From positions 4,278,001 through 4,342,000 of the forward strand of contig CP166702.1 of NCBI GenBank assembly GCA_051414805.1: DNA of 64,000 nucleotides, given 5' to 3'. This stretch comes from Xenophilus sp003671765 (GTDB lineage Bacteria; Pseudomonadota; Gammaproteobacteria; Burkholderiales; Burkholderiaceae_C). Made by a program: the position numbers and the translations under genes. Shown in pieces: positions 17,531 to 25,728 of the stretch. Under the pieces are notes generated by a model. It was not told the DNA's origin, searched no databases, and was given only the letters and a program-made list of their open reading frames with translations. Positions within the stretch are counted from its first letter, which is position 1. Each line of letters begins with the position of its first letter.

Positions 17531-17596
17531 CACGCCTGATAGCACGATAGTCCCACGCCTGATAGCACGATACCCCGCACGCCTGATAGCACGACA
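17531..17596. repeat. Three direct 19-bp iteron-like repeats between repA and parA
   Basis: CACGCCTGATAGCACGATA occurs at 17531-17549 and 17554-17572 exactly, and at 17578-17596 with the last two bases changed, at 23- and 24-bp spacing (about two helical turns). They sit just after the repA stop and before parA. Phased direct repeats next to an initiator gene are typical of replication-origin iterons; they could instead be the parS-like site for ParA and its small partner. Confidence 0.75.
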
Positions 17597-17618
17597 CCAT
17601 TCACAAGTTTTCCCGGAG

Positions 17619-18476
17619 TTATCCCCGTGCCGTCTGCGGCACGGGCCGGAACGTCAGCAACTCCATGCCGTTGTCGGGCATCCGCTCGATGCCCAGGACA
17701 TAGCCGGGCAGCGACTGCCGCGCGACCAGCGCGCGCAGGTCGCAGGCGAAGTCGTAAGGCTTGGCGGTGCTGCCGGATTTCTGGTGCAGGTAGCGAAAGT
17801 CGAACTGCCAGCCGTATGCCTGCTTGCCGCCGTGCTTGCGCACCAGGCGGTACAGCCAACGCTCGATGCCGCCGGTGAGCCGGAAGTACGCCGGGTCGAT
17901 GGTCAGCACCAGCGCAGCATCCAACACCCCCGCGTAAAACCAGTCCGGCAGGATCAGCTCGATGCCCAGCGGCGTGCCGCTGGCATCGGCCAGTTCCTTC
18001 CATTCGTTGATCCACGAGAAACGGTGCAGGCGCCGCCCGGTCGTCTCGCGGATGGACGTGGCCACCGTGGTCGATTGCAGGCGATCCAGCGCGGCCTTGA
18101 GGCGCTGGTAGTCGCGCAGCGACTTGCCGCGCCCGATGAAGCGCAGAATCTCGTAGGGCGTGGCCTGCATCAGCCGCGACGGCCGCAGGCCCGCGTCCTT
18201 CGCTTCCACGATCTGCGAGGCCGCCCATATCAGCACGTCCGCATCCCAAATCGTGGCGATGCCGTGCTCCTGCGTGCCTTCCACGCGGATCGTGACGTTG
18301 CCCGCGCGGAAGTCGATGGGCTTGACCCGCTTGGACTTGCCGAGCGAGAAGAACGGATAGGCCATCAAATCCTGGCTGTCGCGCGGCGCCATGTCGCCGG
18401 GCAAGGCGCGGAACAGGTCGAGTTGTTCGCGCTCCTGCAACGGCCGCTGCCGGGACGGCAGCGCGGTGCTGGACAT
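17619..18476 (-). CDS. repA: Replication initiator protein RepA
   Basis: 285 residues of the replication initiator A family: an N-terminal conserved block (DLFRALPGDMAPRDSQDLMAYPFFSLGKSKR), then winged-helix-like segments (ATPYEILRFIGRGKSLRDYQRLKAALDRLQST; ILPDWFYAGVLDAALVLTIDPAYFRLTGGIERWLYRL). In integrative elements of this type RepA allows limited replication of the excised circle. The iteron-like repeats at its 3' side are candidate binding sites. The ATG at 18476 matches the family start. Confidence 0.9.
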   Translation of the reverse strand: MSSTALPSRQRPLQEREQLDLFRALPGDMAPRDSQDLMAYPFFSLGKSKRVKPIDFRAGNVTIRVEGTQEHGIATIWDADVLIWAASQIVEAKDAGLRPSRLMQATPYEILRFIGRGKSLRDYQRLKAALDRLQSTTVATSIRETTGRRLHRFSWINEWKELADASGTPLGIELILPDWFYAGVLDAALVLTIDPAYFRLTGGIERWLYRLVRKHGGKQAYGWQFDFRYLHQKSGSTAKPYDFACDLRALVARQSLPGYVLGIERMPDNGMELLTFRPVPQTARG

Positions 18477-18502
18477 GGCGATGGCCTGCCGCGCGCCGCC
18501 GA

Positions 18503-18784
18503 TCAGCGCGCACGGCTGTCGGCCGAGTGGTGCTCGGCGTATTCGGGATCGGAAGTCGTCTCGAAGCTGCGGTCGGCAGCCCAGGCATCGAGGTCGGCCA
18601 CGGCGTACATGACGCGCCGGCCGAACTTGCGAAAGCGCGGGCCGCCGCCGATCACGCGCTGCTTTTCCAGCGTGCGCGGCGACAAGCGCAGGTACTCGGC
18701 GGCTTCGTCGTTGGTGAGATAGCGTTGGGGCTGCGCGGCAGCGGTCGAGACAGTGGCGGCAGGCCGCAAGGGAGCGGGACGCAT
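18503..18784 (-). CDS. AlpA/excisionase-like helix-turn-helix protein
   Basis: 93 residues from the ATG at 18784, preferred because GGAGG lies upstream. The core RYLTNDEAAEYLRLSPRTLEKQRVIGGGPRFRKFGRRVMYAVADLDAWAADR is the MerR-like HTH_17 fold of excisionases and AlpA regulators. Likely roles are directing excision or activating integrase and backbone genes. It lies just upstream of repA on the same strand with a 27-base gap. Confidence 0.88.
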   Translation of the reverse strand: MRPAPLRPAATVSTAAAQPQRYLTNDEAAEYLRLSPRTLEKQRVIGGGPRFRKFGRRVMYAVADLDAWAADRSFETTSDPEYAEHHSADSRAR

Positions 18785-18867
18785 GGTGTGAACCTCCATC
18801 GGTTGAAAGCGCCCGGCCACACAGCGCGACCGGATGGAGGCAGTCTCAAGAAGCGAGGGGTTTTAGA

Positions 18868-19629
18868 TCAGGGCCGTTTTGCATCCACATCAAAACGACC
18901 CTTCTCAAGCGGCGGAAGCTGTGCTAACCGGCGGTAGCCGCCGCGCATCAACGCATCGCCGCGATGCACCAGGCGGCGCACCTTGGAGCGCAGCCCGCCA
19001 TCGCTGTACCAATCGGCTGCGGCATCTACGCCGAACAGTCCTTCCGCGACTTCACGCAAGGACGCGCCCGCCAGGGTCGCGTCGAGCGCCTGCAAGCTGT
19101 GCAGTTCCAGCAGCGCGGTAGGTGTCGGCCTGGGCTTGGCCGCCGCCAGTGCCGCTTGGAGCGCATGACCGCGCGTAGGCGCGGCAGCCTCGCCGCGGTG
19201 GGCATAGGCCACGGCCATGCCGTCTTCCAGGCCGGGCGCGAGCGCGAAGCGCAGGCAATGACCTGGGCTGCGCGCGATCAGCGCCAGCCCTTTGCCGTCA
19301 TGGAGCAGTTGCTTGTGACCGGGGATGCGCCAGAACGCGAAGGTCGCCGCATCCTGTGGCGGATCGGCATCGGGGTAGAGCTTCACCACGGCGGCATGGC
19401 CGGGCAGCCAGGCCGGATGCGCGTCGCGCGCATCGAGCGCCGGGTCTTCCAGTAGGCGCAAACCCCAGCGATGCGCTGTGTCTGGCCCGCGATGACGGCG
19501 AAGCCAGTCGAGCCGGTAGTCGGGATGCCTGCGCAAATACTCCCAAGCGAGCGCGAGCGCATCCAGCCAAAAGACATACAGGTATGCGGCAGTCGGATAC
19601 CAATACGCGAGGTGATGAGGATTGACCAT
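18868..19629 (-). CDS. DUF2285-domain backbone protein
   Basis: 253 residues. The N-terminal part (HHLAYWYPTAAYLYVFWLDALALAWEYLRRHPDYRLDWL) is the short DUF6499-type region and the rest carries DUF2285 (LYPDADPPQDAATFAFWRIPG to REVAEGLFGVDAAADWYSDGGLRSKVRRLVHRGDALMRGGYRRL). The C-terminal part looks like a DNA-binding helix bundle. Proteins of this type are annotated as element regulators; the mechanism is not known to me. It is read toward the AlpA-like gene with an 83-base gap. Confidence 0.82.
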   Translation of the reverse strand: MVNPHHLAYWYPTAAYLYVFWLDALALAWEYLRRHPDYRLDWLRRHRGPDTAHRWGLRLLEDPALDARDAHPAWLPGHAAVVKLYPDADPPQDAATFAFWRIPGHKQLLHDGKGLALIARSPGHCLRFALAPGLEDGMAVAYAHRGEAAAPTRGHALQAALAAAKPRPTPTALLELHSLQALDATLAGASLREVAEGLFGVDAAADWYSDGGLRSKVRRLVHRGDALMRGGYRRLAQLPPLEKGRFDVDAKRP

Positions 19630-19938
19630 GACGCCTCCTCCTGCGAACAGGACTCGCCGCCACGGAAGAACTACGCGCTACATCGCCATCGTCAGAGCGT
19701 CATGGGTTAAAAAGGCGAATGGGGTTGTCAAGACCGATTGGCTCCGATGCGTTGCGATATTCGTCTCAATGATGCGGCGGCAGCGCCCCGAACTTGGAGT
19801 GCTGCACAGGCCAGCCTGCCGCAGCCCGCGCTGGGCATCATGTCTATTTGGATCAGACTGGTGGGGCTACGCCGCAAGAATGCTGATTAAGACCTGCCCG
19901 GTATGACGCCAGACTGAAAAAGTCACAGTCGGCCGTAT
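19630..19938. other. 309-bp gap between DUF2285 and DUF2958 genes
   Basis: I see no gene here. It probably contains the promoter for the leftward DUF2285-repA-parA-traF unit. No clear palindrome or hexamer pair stood out. Confidence 0.4.
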
Positions 19939-20289
19939 TCAGTCCGGGATCGCGCCGTCGCGCTCGGCCAGCCGGGTGTATTCCGACAGCGTGCGTGTGG
20001 GGCGGAAATAGCGGTCGCGCAGCACGGGCTGCTGGCGCGGCCCGACGATGCCGGCCAGCTCGGACAGCTTGACGGTTCCCTGCGCCGGCATCCCGATTCC
20101 CAGGTCGATGAGACCCCAGGCGGTATCGCCATCGGCGGGATCGAGTGCGGCCAGCAGCCAGGTCACATGCGCGTCCGGCGTGAACAGCCGCACCACGGGC
20201 ACCGGGTCGATGGCCCGGCCAGCGGCGCGGGCCTCGCCGTTGGCGAGCAGTTGCGCGCGCTCCGGGACGGTGGCGAGTGGCTGGGGCAT
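19939..20289 (-). CDS. DUF2958 protein
   Basis: 116 residues from the ATG at 20289. The conserved pattern PVVRLFTPDAHVTWLLAALDPADGDTAWGLIDLGIGMPAQGTVKLSEL is typical of DUF2958, small cytoplasmic proteins common on conjugative and integrative elements. No catalytic residues are recognised. It is divergent from the XRE regulator at 20530, so the 240 bases between them probably hold both promoters. Confidence 0.8.
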   Translation of the reverse strand: MPQPLATVPERAQLLANGEARAAGRAIDPVPVVRLFTPDAHVTWLLAALDPADGDTAWGLIDLGIGMPAQGTVKLSELAGIVGPRQQPVLRDRYFRPTRTLSEYTRLAERDGAIPD

Positions 20290-20529
20290 GGTCGGCAATC
20301 CCACAAATCCAATGATGCACGGATGCGGTTTCACGTTGAAGCGCAGAACCGCCAAACCGGATTTACGCCTTCGTGCGCAAGCACGGATGCGCTTGCGTGG
20401 CTTTGCTGGAACCCGCCGATGCGGATTTCCGTAAAGGCACAAAAACGTAGAACACCAAATGAACACTATAGATTGTAGCCCTATAGAGCGCAATGGGCTG
20501 TCATCTTGGTTTTTCGAGGGAAACCATAG

Positions 20530-20835
20530 GTGGCGGCTGGGAACTCATTGGCGAAGGCATTGAAGACAGTTAGAAAGGCGCGTGGCTTGAGCCAGGAAGC
20601 CTTCTCTGACGTGTCCAGTCGCACCTATATGAGCACCCTCGAACGCGACCTTAAAAGCCCGACCCTGCATAAGCTGGCCGAGCTGTGCGAGGTGATGGAG
20701 ATCCACCCGCTCACGCTGCTGACTCTGGCCTACGCTGGCGACAGCTCGCACAAGGCCGACGAGCTCCTGGCGCAGGTGCGCCAGGAGCTGGAGGCGGTGT
20801 TGAAGGAACGCGACGCGGCGAAGCCGCGCGCGTGA
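20530..20835 (+). CDS. XRE-family helix-turn-helix regulator
   Basis: 101 residues from a GTG. A single HTH_3 domain covers most of the N-terminal half (LAKALKTVRKARGLSQEAFSDVSSRTYMSTLERDLKSPTLHKLAELCEVM). A short helical tail follows. The sequence STLERDLKSPTL is the standard recognition and turn region. It is likely a repressor of element genes, perhaps the divergent DUF2958 unit; its own operator is not obvious. Confidence 0.88.
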   Translation: MAAGNSLAKALKTVRKARGLSQEAFSDVSSRTYMSTLERDLKSPTLHKLAELCEVMEIHPLTLLTLAYAGDSSHKADELLAQVRQELEAVLKERDAAKPRA

Positions 20836-20844
20836 CGTGGTGAT

Positions 20845-20891
20845 GTGCTGCGAACAGCAGCACAGCGCCCCGCCGCGATGGGCGGGGCGCT
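20845..20891. terminator. Two stacked hairpins between convergent XRE and DUF736 genes
   Basis: GTGCTGC/GCAGCAC (20845-20851, 20857-20863) is followed at once by AGCGCCCCGCC/GGCGGGGCGCT (20864-20874, 20881-20891). The stems lie between convergent genes and so probably act as a two-way transcription barrier, although no U-tract follows. Confidence 0.6.
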
Positions 20892-20898
20892 GCGGCGG

Positions 20899-21219
20899 TC
20901 ACGCCGCCTTGGGCTTGCTGCGCGACCAGATCAGGTCGTGCGTACCGTCCTCGTCCTCGTTCTCGATCAGGCGGGCATAGACCGTCGCCGGGAACGAAGG
21001 ATCGTCGAGGGATACGGACACGTAGGGCCGCCCGGCTTCGCTGGTCTTCTTCCACGCCGCGCCGATGTCGTGGCCGGCCGCCTGAAGGCGGAAGTCCGGG
21101 GCGTTCTCGGTGTCGCCCTTGTCGTTGGGAACCAGCTTGACCTTGACGTTGAGCGTCAGGGTGCGAAGCGTGCCGGTGAAGCCGTCTTTGTCTGCGGTGA
21201 AGGTGCCGATGTTGGCCAT
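20899..21219 (-). CDS. DUF736 protein
   Basis: 106 residues from the ATG at 21219, with AAGGAGAAA upstream. The whole protein is the DUF736 fold: MANIGTFTADKDGFTGTLRT at the start, LVPNDKGDTENAPDFRL in the middle, and YVSVSLDDPSFPATVYARLIENEDEDGTHDLIWSR at the end. The family is small, cytoplasmic, abundant on rhizobial and betaproteobacterial mobile elements, and without a proven function. It is well translated judging by its ribosome-binding site. Confidence 0.88.
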   Translation of the reverse strand: MANIGTFTADKDGFTGTLRTLTLNVKVKLVPNDKGDTENAPDFRLQAAGHDIGAAWKKTSEAGRPYVSVSLDDPSFPATVYARLIENEDEDGTHDLIWSRSKPKAA

Positions 21220-21747
21220 GATGTTTCTCCTTTCGGTTGAACAAGGTTCGCGCCCATCGCGTCCTTGTTGTGATCCGGCCGGCGGGGGACGGGCTGGCTG
21301 CACCGCTTGCGGTCGCAACGCAGTGGAGAACCGGAAGGCGAAAAGAATTTGTCCCGCGAGGAATGCGCGCAGCGCAGGGGAAATTGTTTTCGCCGGACGG
21401 TTGCAGCCATAAGCCCGAGGCGCAGCCGCGCCCCCACCAGGATTCACAACGAGACAAGGACGCCTTGGGCCGAACCGCTCCGAAAGGAGATGGGGCCGAC
21501 TCGGCATCCCCGCATGAAGGCTTCTCCGGCTCGCCCACTGACGCGGGCCAGGTCAACCACCCGACGACAAGCGAGAACGCCCCCGCCGCACCTTGCGGCG
21601 CCGCTCTTGAGGCGTGGCGTTGAAGCTCCATAGCGATGCCGGGCGGGTTGTCCGTGAACCGTCCTTCGTGACGTGATGGGCAGGAACCGCCAGCGTTGAG
21701 GACGGCACGCACCTGCACAACCTGCCGCAGCAAGCGCCAGCGTGTTC

Positions 21748-21781
21748 GCCAGCGCCCCGCCCATCGGGGCGGGGCGCTGGC
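21748..21781. repeat. 15-bp perfect inverted repeat in the spacer
   Basis: GCCAGCGCCCCGCCC (21748-21762) is exactly reverse-complementary to 21767-21781 around ATCG. The core AGCGCCCCGCC is the same as in the hairpin at 20864-20891, so this is a recurring hairpin family within the element. Confidence 0.8.
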
Positions 21782-21783
21782 CG

Positions 21784-21903
21784 GGCCGATCCGGCGCAGC
21801 CGATTCGGCCGCATCGAGGGGCGCCAAGCATCGCGCGGCGGGGATAGCCCGCAGGACTTTCCCCTGGAGGCAAGCGAAGCGCGCAGCGCCGCAGACGCGA
21901 AGG
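21784..21903. repeat. Dispersed 120-bp repeat, copy 1
   Basis: Begins GGCCGATCCGGCGCAGCC, contains GGGGCGCCAAGCATCGCGCG and the stretch from CCCCTGGAGGCAAGCG to GCGCGCAGCGC. It is closely similar over its full length to 26311-26430 in the same orientation. Neither copy codes for a protein. Confidence 0.85.
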
Positions 21904-22033
21904 CGTGAGGGATTGAAGCCGAATGGCCGTGACGGCAAAGGCGGCACGGGGCGCAGCCCGAAAGCCCGGCGGCGCAGTGCGCCGACACGCCCAGGCCGTT
22001 CTATATTTTCAGGAAGCAATCGAAGACAAGCCC

Positions 22034-22552
22034 ATGACCCTCCAGCTCCGACACGAAACCCCGGACGACATTGCCGCCATCGAGGCCGTGACCATCGCCG
22101 CGTTCGCTGATGCACCACACACCAGCCACACCGAGCAATTCATCGTGCGCGCCTTGCGTGCCGCCAACGAACTGACGCTTTCCATCGTGGCCGAAGAATA
22201 TGGGCGCGTCGTCGATCACGTCGCGCTGTCGCCAGTAACGATCACCCATGAGCACGGGCGAAAGACCGAGGGCTGGTATGGGTTGGGGCCGATCTCCGTC
22301 CTGCCGCCAAGGCAGGGGCAAGGCATCGGTTCGCGCCTGATGGAACAGGCGCTGTCTGAACTGCGGGCTATGCAGGCCGCAGGCTGCGTGCTGCTGGGCG
22401 ATCCAACGTACTACACGCGCTTTGGCTTCCAGGCCCATGCGGGCTTGCAACTGCCGGGCGTGCCGCCCGGCTATTTCATGGCGCTGGCCCTGCATGGGAC
22501 AGTGCCGGAAGGCATCGCGCACTACAGCGATGCCTTCAACGCCGCCGCCTGA
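22034..22552 (+). CDS. GNAT-family N-acetyltransferase (YhbS-like)
   Basis: 172 residues from the ATG at 22034. It begins MTLQLRHETPDDIAAIEAVT and carries the acetyl-CoA-binding motif A as PISVLPPRQGQGIGSRLMEQAL (Q/R-x-x-G-x-G), then GCVLLGDPTYYTRFGFQ, the YhbS-type signature. The substrate cannot be deduced. Genes of this type are regular passengers between DUF736 and the ParB-like gene in this element class. Two strong hairpins follow the stop. Confidence 0.88.
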   Translation: MTLQLRHETPDDIAAIEAVTIAAFADAPHTSHTEQFIVRALRAANELTLSIVAEEYGRVVDHVALSPVTITHEHGRKTEGWYGLGPISVLPPRQGQGIGSRLMEQALSELRAMQAAGCVLLGDPTYYTRFGFQAHAGLQLPGVPPGYFMALALHGTVPEGIAHYSDAFNAAA

Positions 22553-22630
22553 GCCAGCGCGAAGGCGGCGGCGTTCTAATTCGGCTATTGAACACCGGGC
22601 GCGGCGACTGTCGCACCCGGATTTCGCGTC

Positions 22631-22739
22631 CACCGCGCCCAGGGCGGAACGGCCTGGGCGCGGTGCTGATCGCGGTTATTCCTTCGTCTCGATGCGCCAC
22701 CACACAAAGCGAAGCGCCCCGGTCGAGGCCGGGGCGCTT
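22631..22739. terminator. Two strong hairpins between convergent acetyltransferase and ParB-like genes
   Basis: CACCGCGCCCAGG/CCTGGGCGCGGTG (22631-22643, 22653-22665) and AAGCGCCCCGG/CCGGGGCGCTT (22712-22722, 22729-22739). Both lie in the short gap between converging genes. They likely stop transcription in both directions, though U-tracts are lacking. Confidence 0.6.
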
Positions 22740-22753
22740 GCCTTCGGCGCGGG

Positions 22754-24805
22754 TCAAGCGGCCAGTGCCTCGGCGGGGTCATCCGCCATTGCCTCGGTAT
22801 CCTCCGGGGCATCCTGCTCCGGGCCTTCTTCCTGCGCGGCCTCCTGCGGGCCTTCGGCCTTGAAGATGGCGGGCATCCAGCCGGTGCCATCGGCCAGCCG
22901 CTCGGCCTCGCTGGCAATGTCGGCCTTCTTGAGCTTCGCCAGCCGGGTGACGGATTCCGGTGCAAACGCGCCCACGGCATCCAGAATCACGGCCTTGGAA
23001 ACGTGCTTGAAGTAGCCTTCTGCGGTCGGCTTCCACCATGCGGCCATGTCGAGGCCCACGGCCTGCGCCAGTTCCTTGCCGGGCTGGTGCGGCGTGGCAC
23101 GGGGCGTCACCACGTCCACCGTGGAAGCCACGCACACGGCCAGCAGCCGCACCAGTTCGTCTTGCGACTTCGCCAGCAGCGCGGCGAACAGTTCGGCGCC
23201 GTCCTCCGGCAAGGCTTCACCGGCTACCTGTTGCAGTTCGCGCAGCGCCACGGCGGCAGGCGATTCCGGCCAGTCCGGGGCCATGCCTTCCAGCCGGTCT
23301 TGCGCCGTGAGGCGCACGCCCAGCGGCAGGTCGTGGCCGTAGTGGCTTTCCTGCAAGACGGTCTGCACCATGCCATGCACCAGCGCGGCCAGCGCGACGT
23401 GCGGATGCCGTGCGACTTCGATTTGCAGCGCCGCCGTGCGGTGGGCGCTCAACCGCTGCGCGAGCCGGTCGGACAGGCTCGCGGCCTTGGGCGCGTCGTC
23501 GGTGTCCTCGTGCTCGTCGTCGGCGGCTTCGCCTTCGGCACTGCCGAAACCGCGCCGCAGCTTTTCCAGCGTGCGCAGCGCCTTGGCCTCGGCTTCGCGC
23601 AGCAAGCCGCGATGAATGACGGCCTCGCCGTTGCGGTCGATGGTGACGATGGCACCGGCCACCTCGCGCACCTCGGGGGCATAGCCTTGCAAGGCGTCCT
23701 CCGCGTCTTGCAGTTCGCCGACCACCTGATCGCGCCGCTGTTCCAGTTTCTCGGCCTTGGCCTCGTCCTCGGCGTCGCAGGCTTCTTCCAGTTCGGCGTC
23801 GATCTTGTCGAGGCGGGTTTGCAGCGAGGCAATGCGGCGGGCCTCGCGGGTGGTCGGCTCGCGGCGATGGCGCGGGGCATTCTGGAAAGCCTGCCGTTCC
23901 TCGTAGGCCAGATGCGGCACGGCCTCCACCCATGCCCAGCCCTCGGCGCGCACGTCCTCGGCCAGCGTTGCCAGCTTGTCGCGTACCAGCGTTTCCAGCA
24001 CTGCGGTATCGGTGAGGTAGGTTCCGGCATCGCCTTCCGCGAACAGGTCGCGGCGGATGCCGCCGCCTGCCTGCCGGTAGGCGTCCAGCCCGACGAAGCG
24101 CACCAGCGCGTGCGCAGCGTCGATTTCGCGCTCGGTCAGGCGCTCGCGCAGCTTGGACGGGCTGCGCTGCCATTCCGGCGCACCATAGAACGCGGCTTCC
24201 TGCGCGGCGTGGTCGTCGGTGATGGTCAAGGCCATCAACTGTTCCAGCGTGACGCCTCCGGCCCGGTAATCGGCCATGAGGCGCGGCGAGACGTTCGCCA
24301 GCTTCAAGCGGCGCTGTACCACCAGCGGGGACACGCCGAAGTCGGCGGCAATGTCCTCGATGGGGCGTCCTTCCTTGACCAGCGCGGCGAAGGCCGCGAA
24401 CTGGTCGGCGGGGTGCATGTTCTCGCGCTGCACGTTCTCGGCGAGGCTCACGGTACGGGCCGAAGCATCCGCCACTAGCAGGCACGGCACTTCGTAGTCG
24501 GCGGCGATGCGCTTCTTCTTTGCCAGCAGCTTCAAGGCGGTCAGGCGGCGGTCGCCTGCGACGACTTCGTATTGCTCGCCATCGGCGGCGAGGATGACGA
24601 TCAGGTTTTGCAGCAGGCCGATGCGGGCAATGCTCGCGGCCAGTTCGGGGATGGACTGGCGTGGGGTCGTGCGGACGTTGCGCTTGGAGCGGCGCGGCAG
24701 CAACTGCGAGAGGGGAACCAAGATCAGGTTCTTGGTCGGGTCGGCCACTTCCAGCGGCGCGGCGGCTTCGATGGCGACGGCTTCGGTTTTGAGTATGGCG
24801 TTCAT
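22754..24805 (-). CDS. ParB/Spo0J-like nuclease-domain protein (element backbone)
   Basis: 683 residues from the ATG at 24805. The ParB N-terminal domain includes LSQLLPRRSKRNVRTTPRQSIPELAASIARIGLLQNL and EVVAGDRRLTALKLLA (the GxRR CTP-binding box), followed by SLAENVQRENMHPADQFAAF and an HTH (IEDIAADFGVSPLVVQRRLKLANVS). The central region has a coiled coil (residues about 330-400) and the C-terminus is acidic. At more than twice the usual ParB length it belongs to the long, element-specific group; a role in regulation or stabilisation is inferred. It is 11 bases downstream of DUF932. Confidence 0.9.
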   Translation of the reverse strand: MNAILKTEAVAIEAAAPLEVADPTKNLILVPLSQLLPRRSKRNVRTTPRQSIPELAASIARIGLLQNLIVILAADGEQYEVVAGDRRLTALKLLAKKKRIAADYEVPCLLVADASARTVSLAENVQRENMHPADQFAAFAALVKEGRPIEDIAADFGVSPLVVQRRLKLANVSPRLMADYRAGGVTLEQLMALTITDDHAAQEAAFYGAPEWQRSPSKLRERLTEREIDAAHALVRFVGLDAYRQAGGGIRRDLFAEGDAGTYLTDTAVLETLVRDKLATLAEDVRAEGWAWVEAVPHLAYEERQAFQNAPRHRREPTTREARRIASLQTRLDKIDAELEEACDAEDEAKAEKLEQRRDQVVGELQDAEDALQGYAPEVREVAGAIVTIDRNGEAVIHRGLLREAEAKALRTLEKLRRGFGSAEGEAADDEHEDTDDAPKAASLSDRLAQRLSAHRTAALQIEVARHPHVALAALVHGMVQTVLQESHYGHDLPLGVRLTAQDRLEGMAPDWPESPAAVALRELQQVAGEALPEDGAELFAALLAKSQDELVRLLAVCVASTVDVVTPRATPHQPGKELAQAVGLDMAAWWKPTAEGYFKHVSKAVILDAVGAFAPESVTRLAKLKKADIASEAERLADGTGWMPAIFKAEGPQEAAQEEGPEQDAPEDTEAMADDPAEALAA

Positions 24806-24816
24806 GGTGATAACTC

Positions 24817-25728
24817 CTATCGGTTCAGGGATGCAGCAGCGAGAGAAGCGGCAAGGGCTGCTGCCTGCCCCTGCCGGGTTGGGAAGCAAGGGGGATTCAG
24901 GCTTTCAACTGGCGCAGGCCATCGGCCATCGGCCAGCAGCCGCAGGGCGCGGTTCAGGCGCACGCTCTGGTCGATGCCCTGCACGGGCCGGGTGGTCTGG
25001 CGGCGGCCATTCGCGGCGCGGGCGGACAGGCCGCCTTTGGTCAAGTTCTCCTGCGTGCGGTTGAACACGCTCCACAGGTCGCGGCGGTCGTCGTCGTGGC
25101 GGCGCGGCATCAGGATTTGCGATTCCGTGATGGGCGCGGGCCTGTCCTCGTCGTACTTCAACGCCAGCGCAGCGCGGGCGAACACTTCCGATTCCCCGGC
25201 GTCCAGCGTGATGGCGCGCATGGCATCGCGCGATTCCTGCGCCCGGTCGAAGCCGTGCAGGACTTCGTAAGCGCCTTCGATGACGTGCCCGGCTACGTCG
25301 CCCTTGTGCGGCACGCGCACGTCGGCCACGGTGTCGCCGCAGACAAGGCCATTGCTGCAAACGAAGCGGAACATCCCGGCCAGCATCTGATAGCTGCTGG
25401 TGCCGTCATGGGAGTTCAGCAGGATGATTTCGTTGGCCTCGCGGCCGTTGATCTGGCTCGCGTGGCGCAGCCGGATCATGTGCTTGGTGTAGTCGCGGCG
25501 GTCGTCGTGGCGCACGCGGGTTTGCGTCACCATGAAAGGCTCGAAGCCTTCCCCGCGCAGTTCTTGCAGCACAGTCGCGGTGGGGATGTAGCTGTACCGC
25601 TCGGAGCGGCTTTCGTGCGGTGCCTCGGCGAAGATCGACGGGGCCACGGCCCGGATTTGGTCATCGGACAAGGGACGTTCCGAACGCAGCACCGGGGAGC
25701 GGGAAGCGAAGCGGGATGCGAGTTGCAT
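24817..25728 (-). CDS. DUF932 protein
   Basis: 303 residues. DUF932 signatures: RPLSDDQIRAVAPSIFAEAPHESRSERYSYIPT near the start, EIILLNSHDGTSSYQMLAGMFRFVCSNGLVCG in the middle. DUF932 proteins resemble phage and plasmid proteins of unknown activity and are found beside ParB-like genes in mobile elements. The gene pairs closely with the ParB-like gene downstream and should be cotranscribed with it. Confidence 0.88.
   Translation of the reverse strand: MQLASRFASRSPVLRSERPLSDDQIRAVAPSIFAEAPHESRSERYSYIPTATVLQELRGEGFEPFMVTQTRVRHDDRRDYTKHMIRLRHASQINGREANEIILLNSHDGTSSYQMLAGMFRFVCSNGLVCGDTVADVRVPHKGDVAGHVIEGAYEVLHGFDRAQESRDAMRAITLDAGESEVFARAALALKYDEDRPAPITESQILMPRRHDDDRRDLWSVFNRTQENLTKGGLSARAANGRRQTTRPVQGIDQSVRLNRALRLLADGRWPAPVESLNPPCFPTRQGQAAALAASLAAASLNR

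Larger units (their letters stand above)
21220..22033. other. 814-bp gene-free, repeat-rich spacer
   Basis: No reading frame here resembles a protein family and the long ones are GC-driven. The content is structural: a 15-bp perfect hairpin (21748-21781) and the first copy of a 120-bp dispersed repeat (21784-21903). The 3' end carries the leader of the acetyltransferase gene. Confidence 0.6.

Noticed and set aside
17531..17596. CRISPR-like repeats
   Set aside because: Only three repeats with 4-5 base spacers and no cas genes. The spacing fits iterons. No CRISPR array was seen elsewhere.
21220..22033. Several long frames in the spacer after DUF736
   Set aside because: They are Arg/Ala/Pro-rich, overlap in many frames at once and match no family; the region is dominated by hairpins and a duplicated segment.
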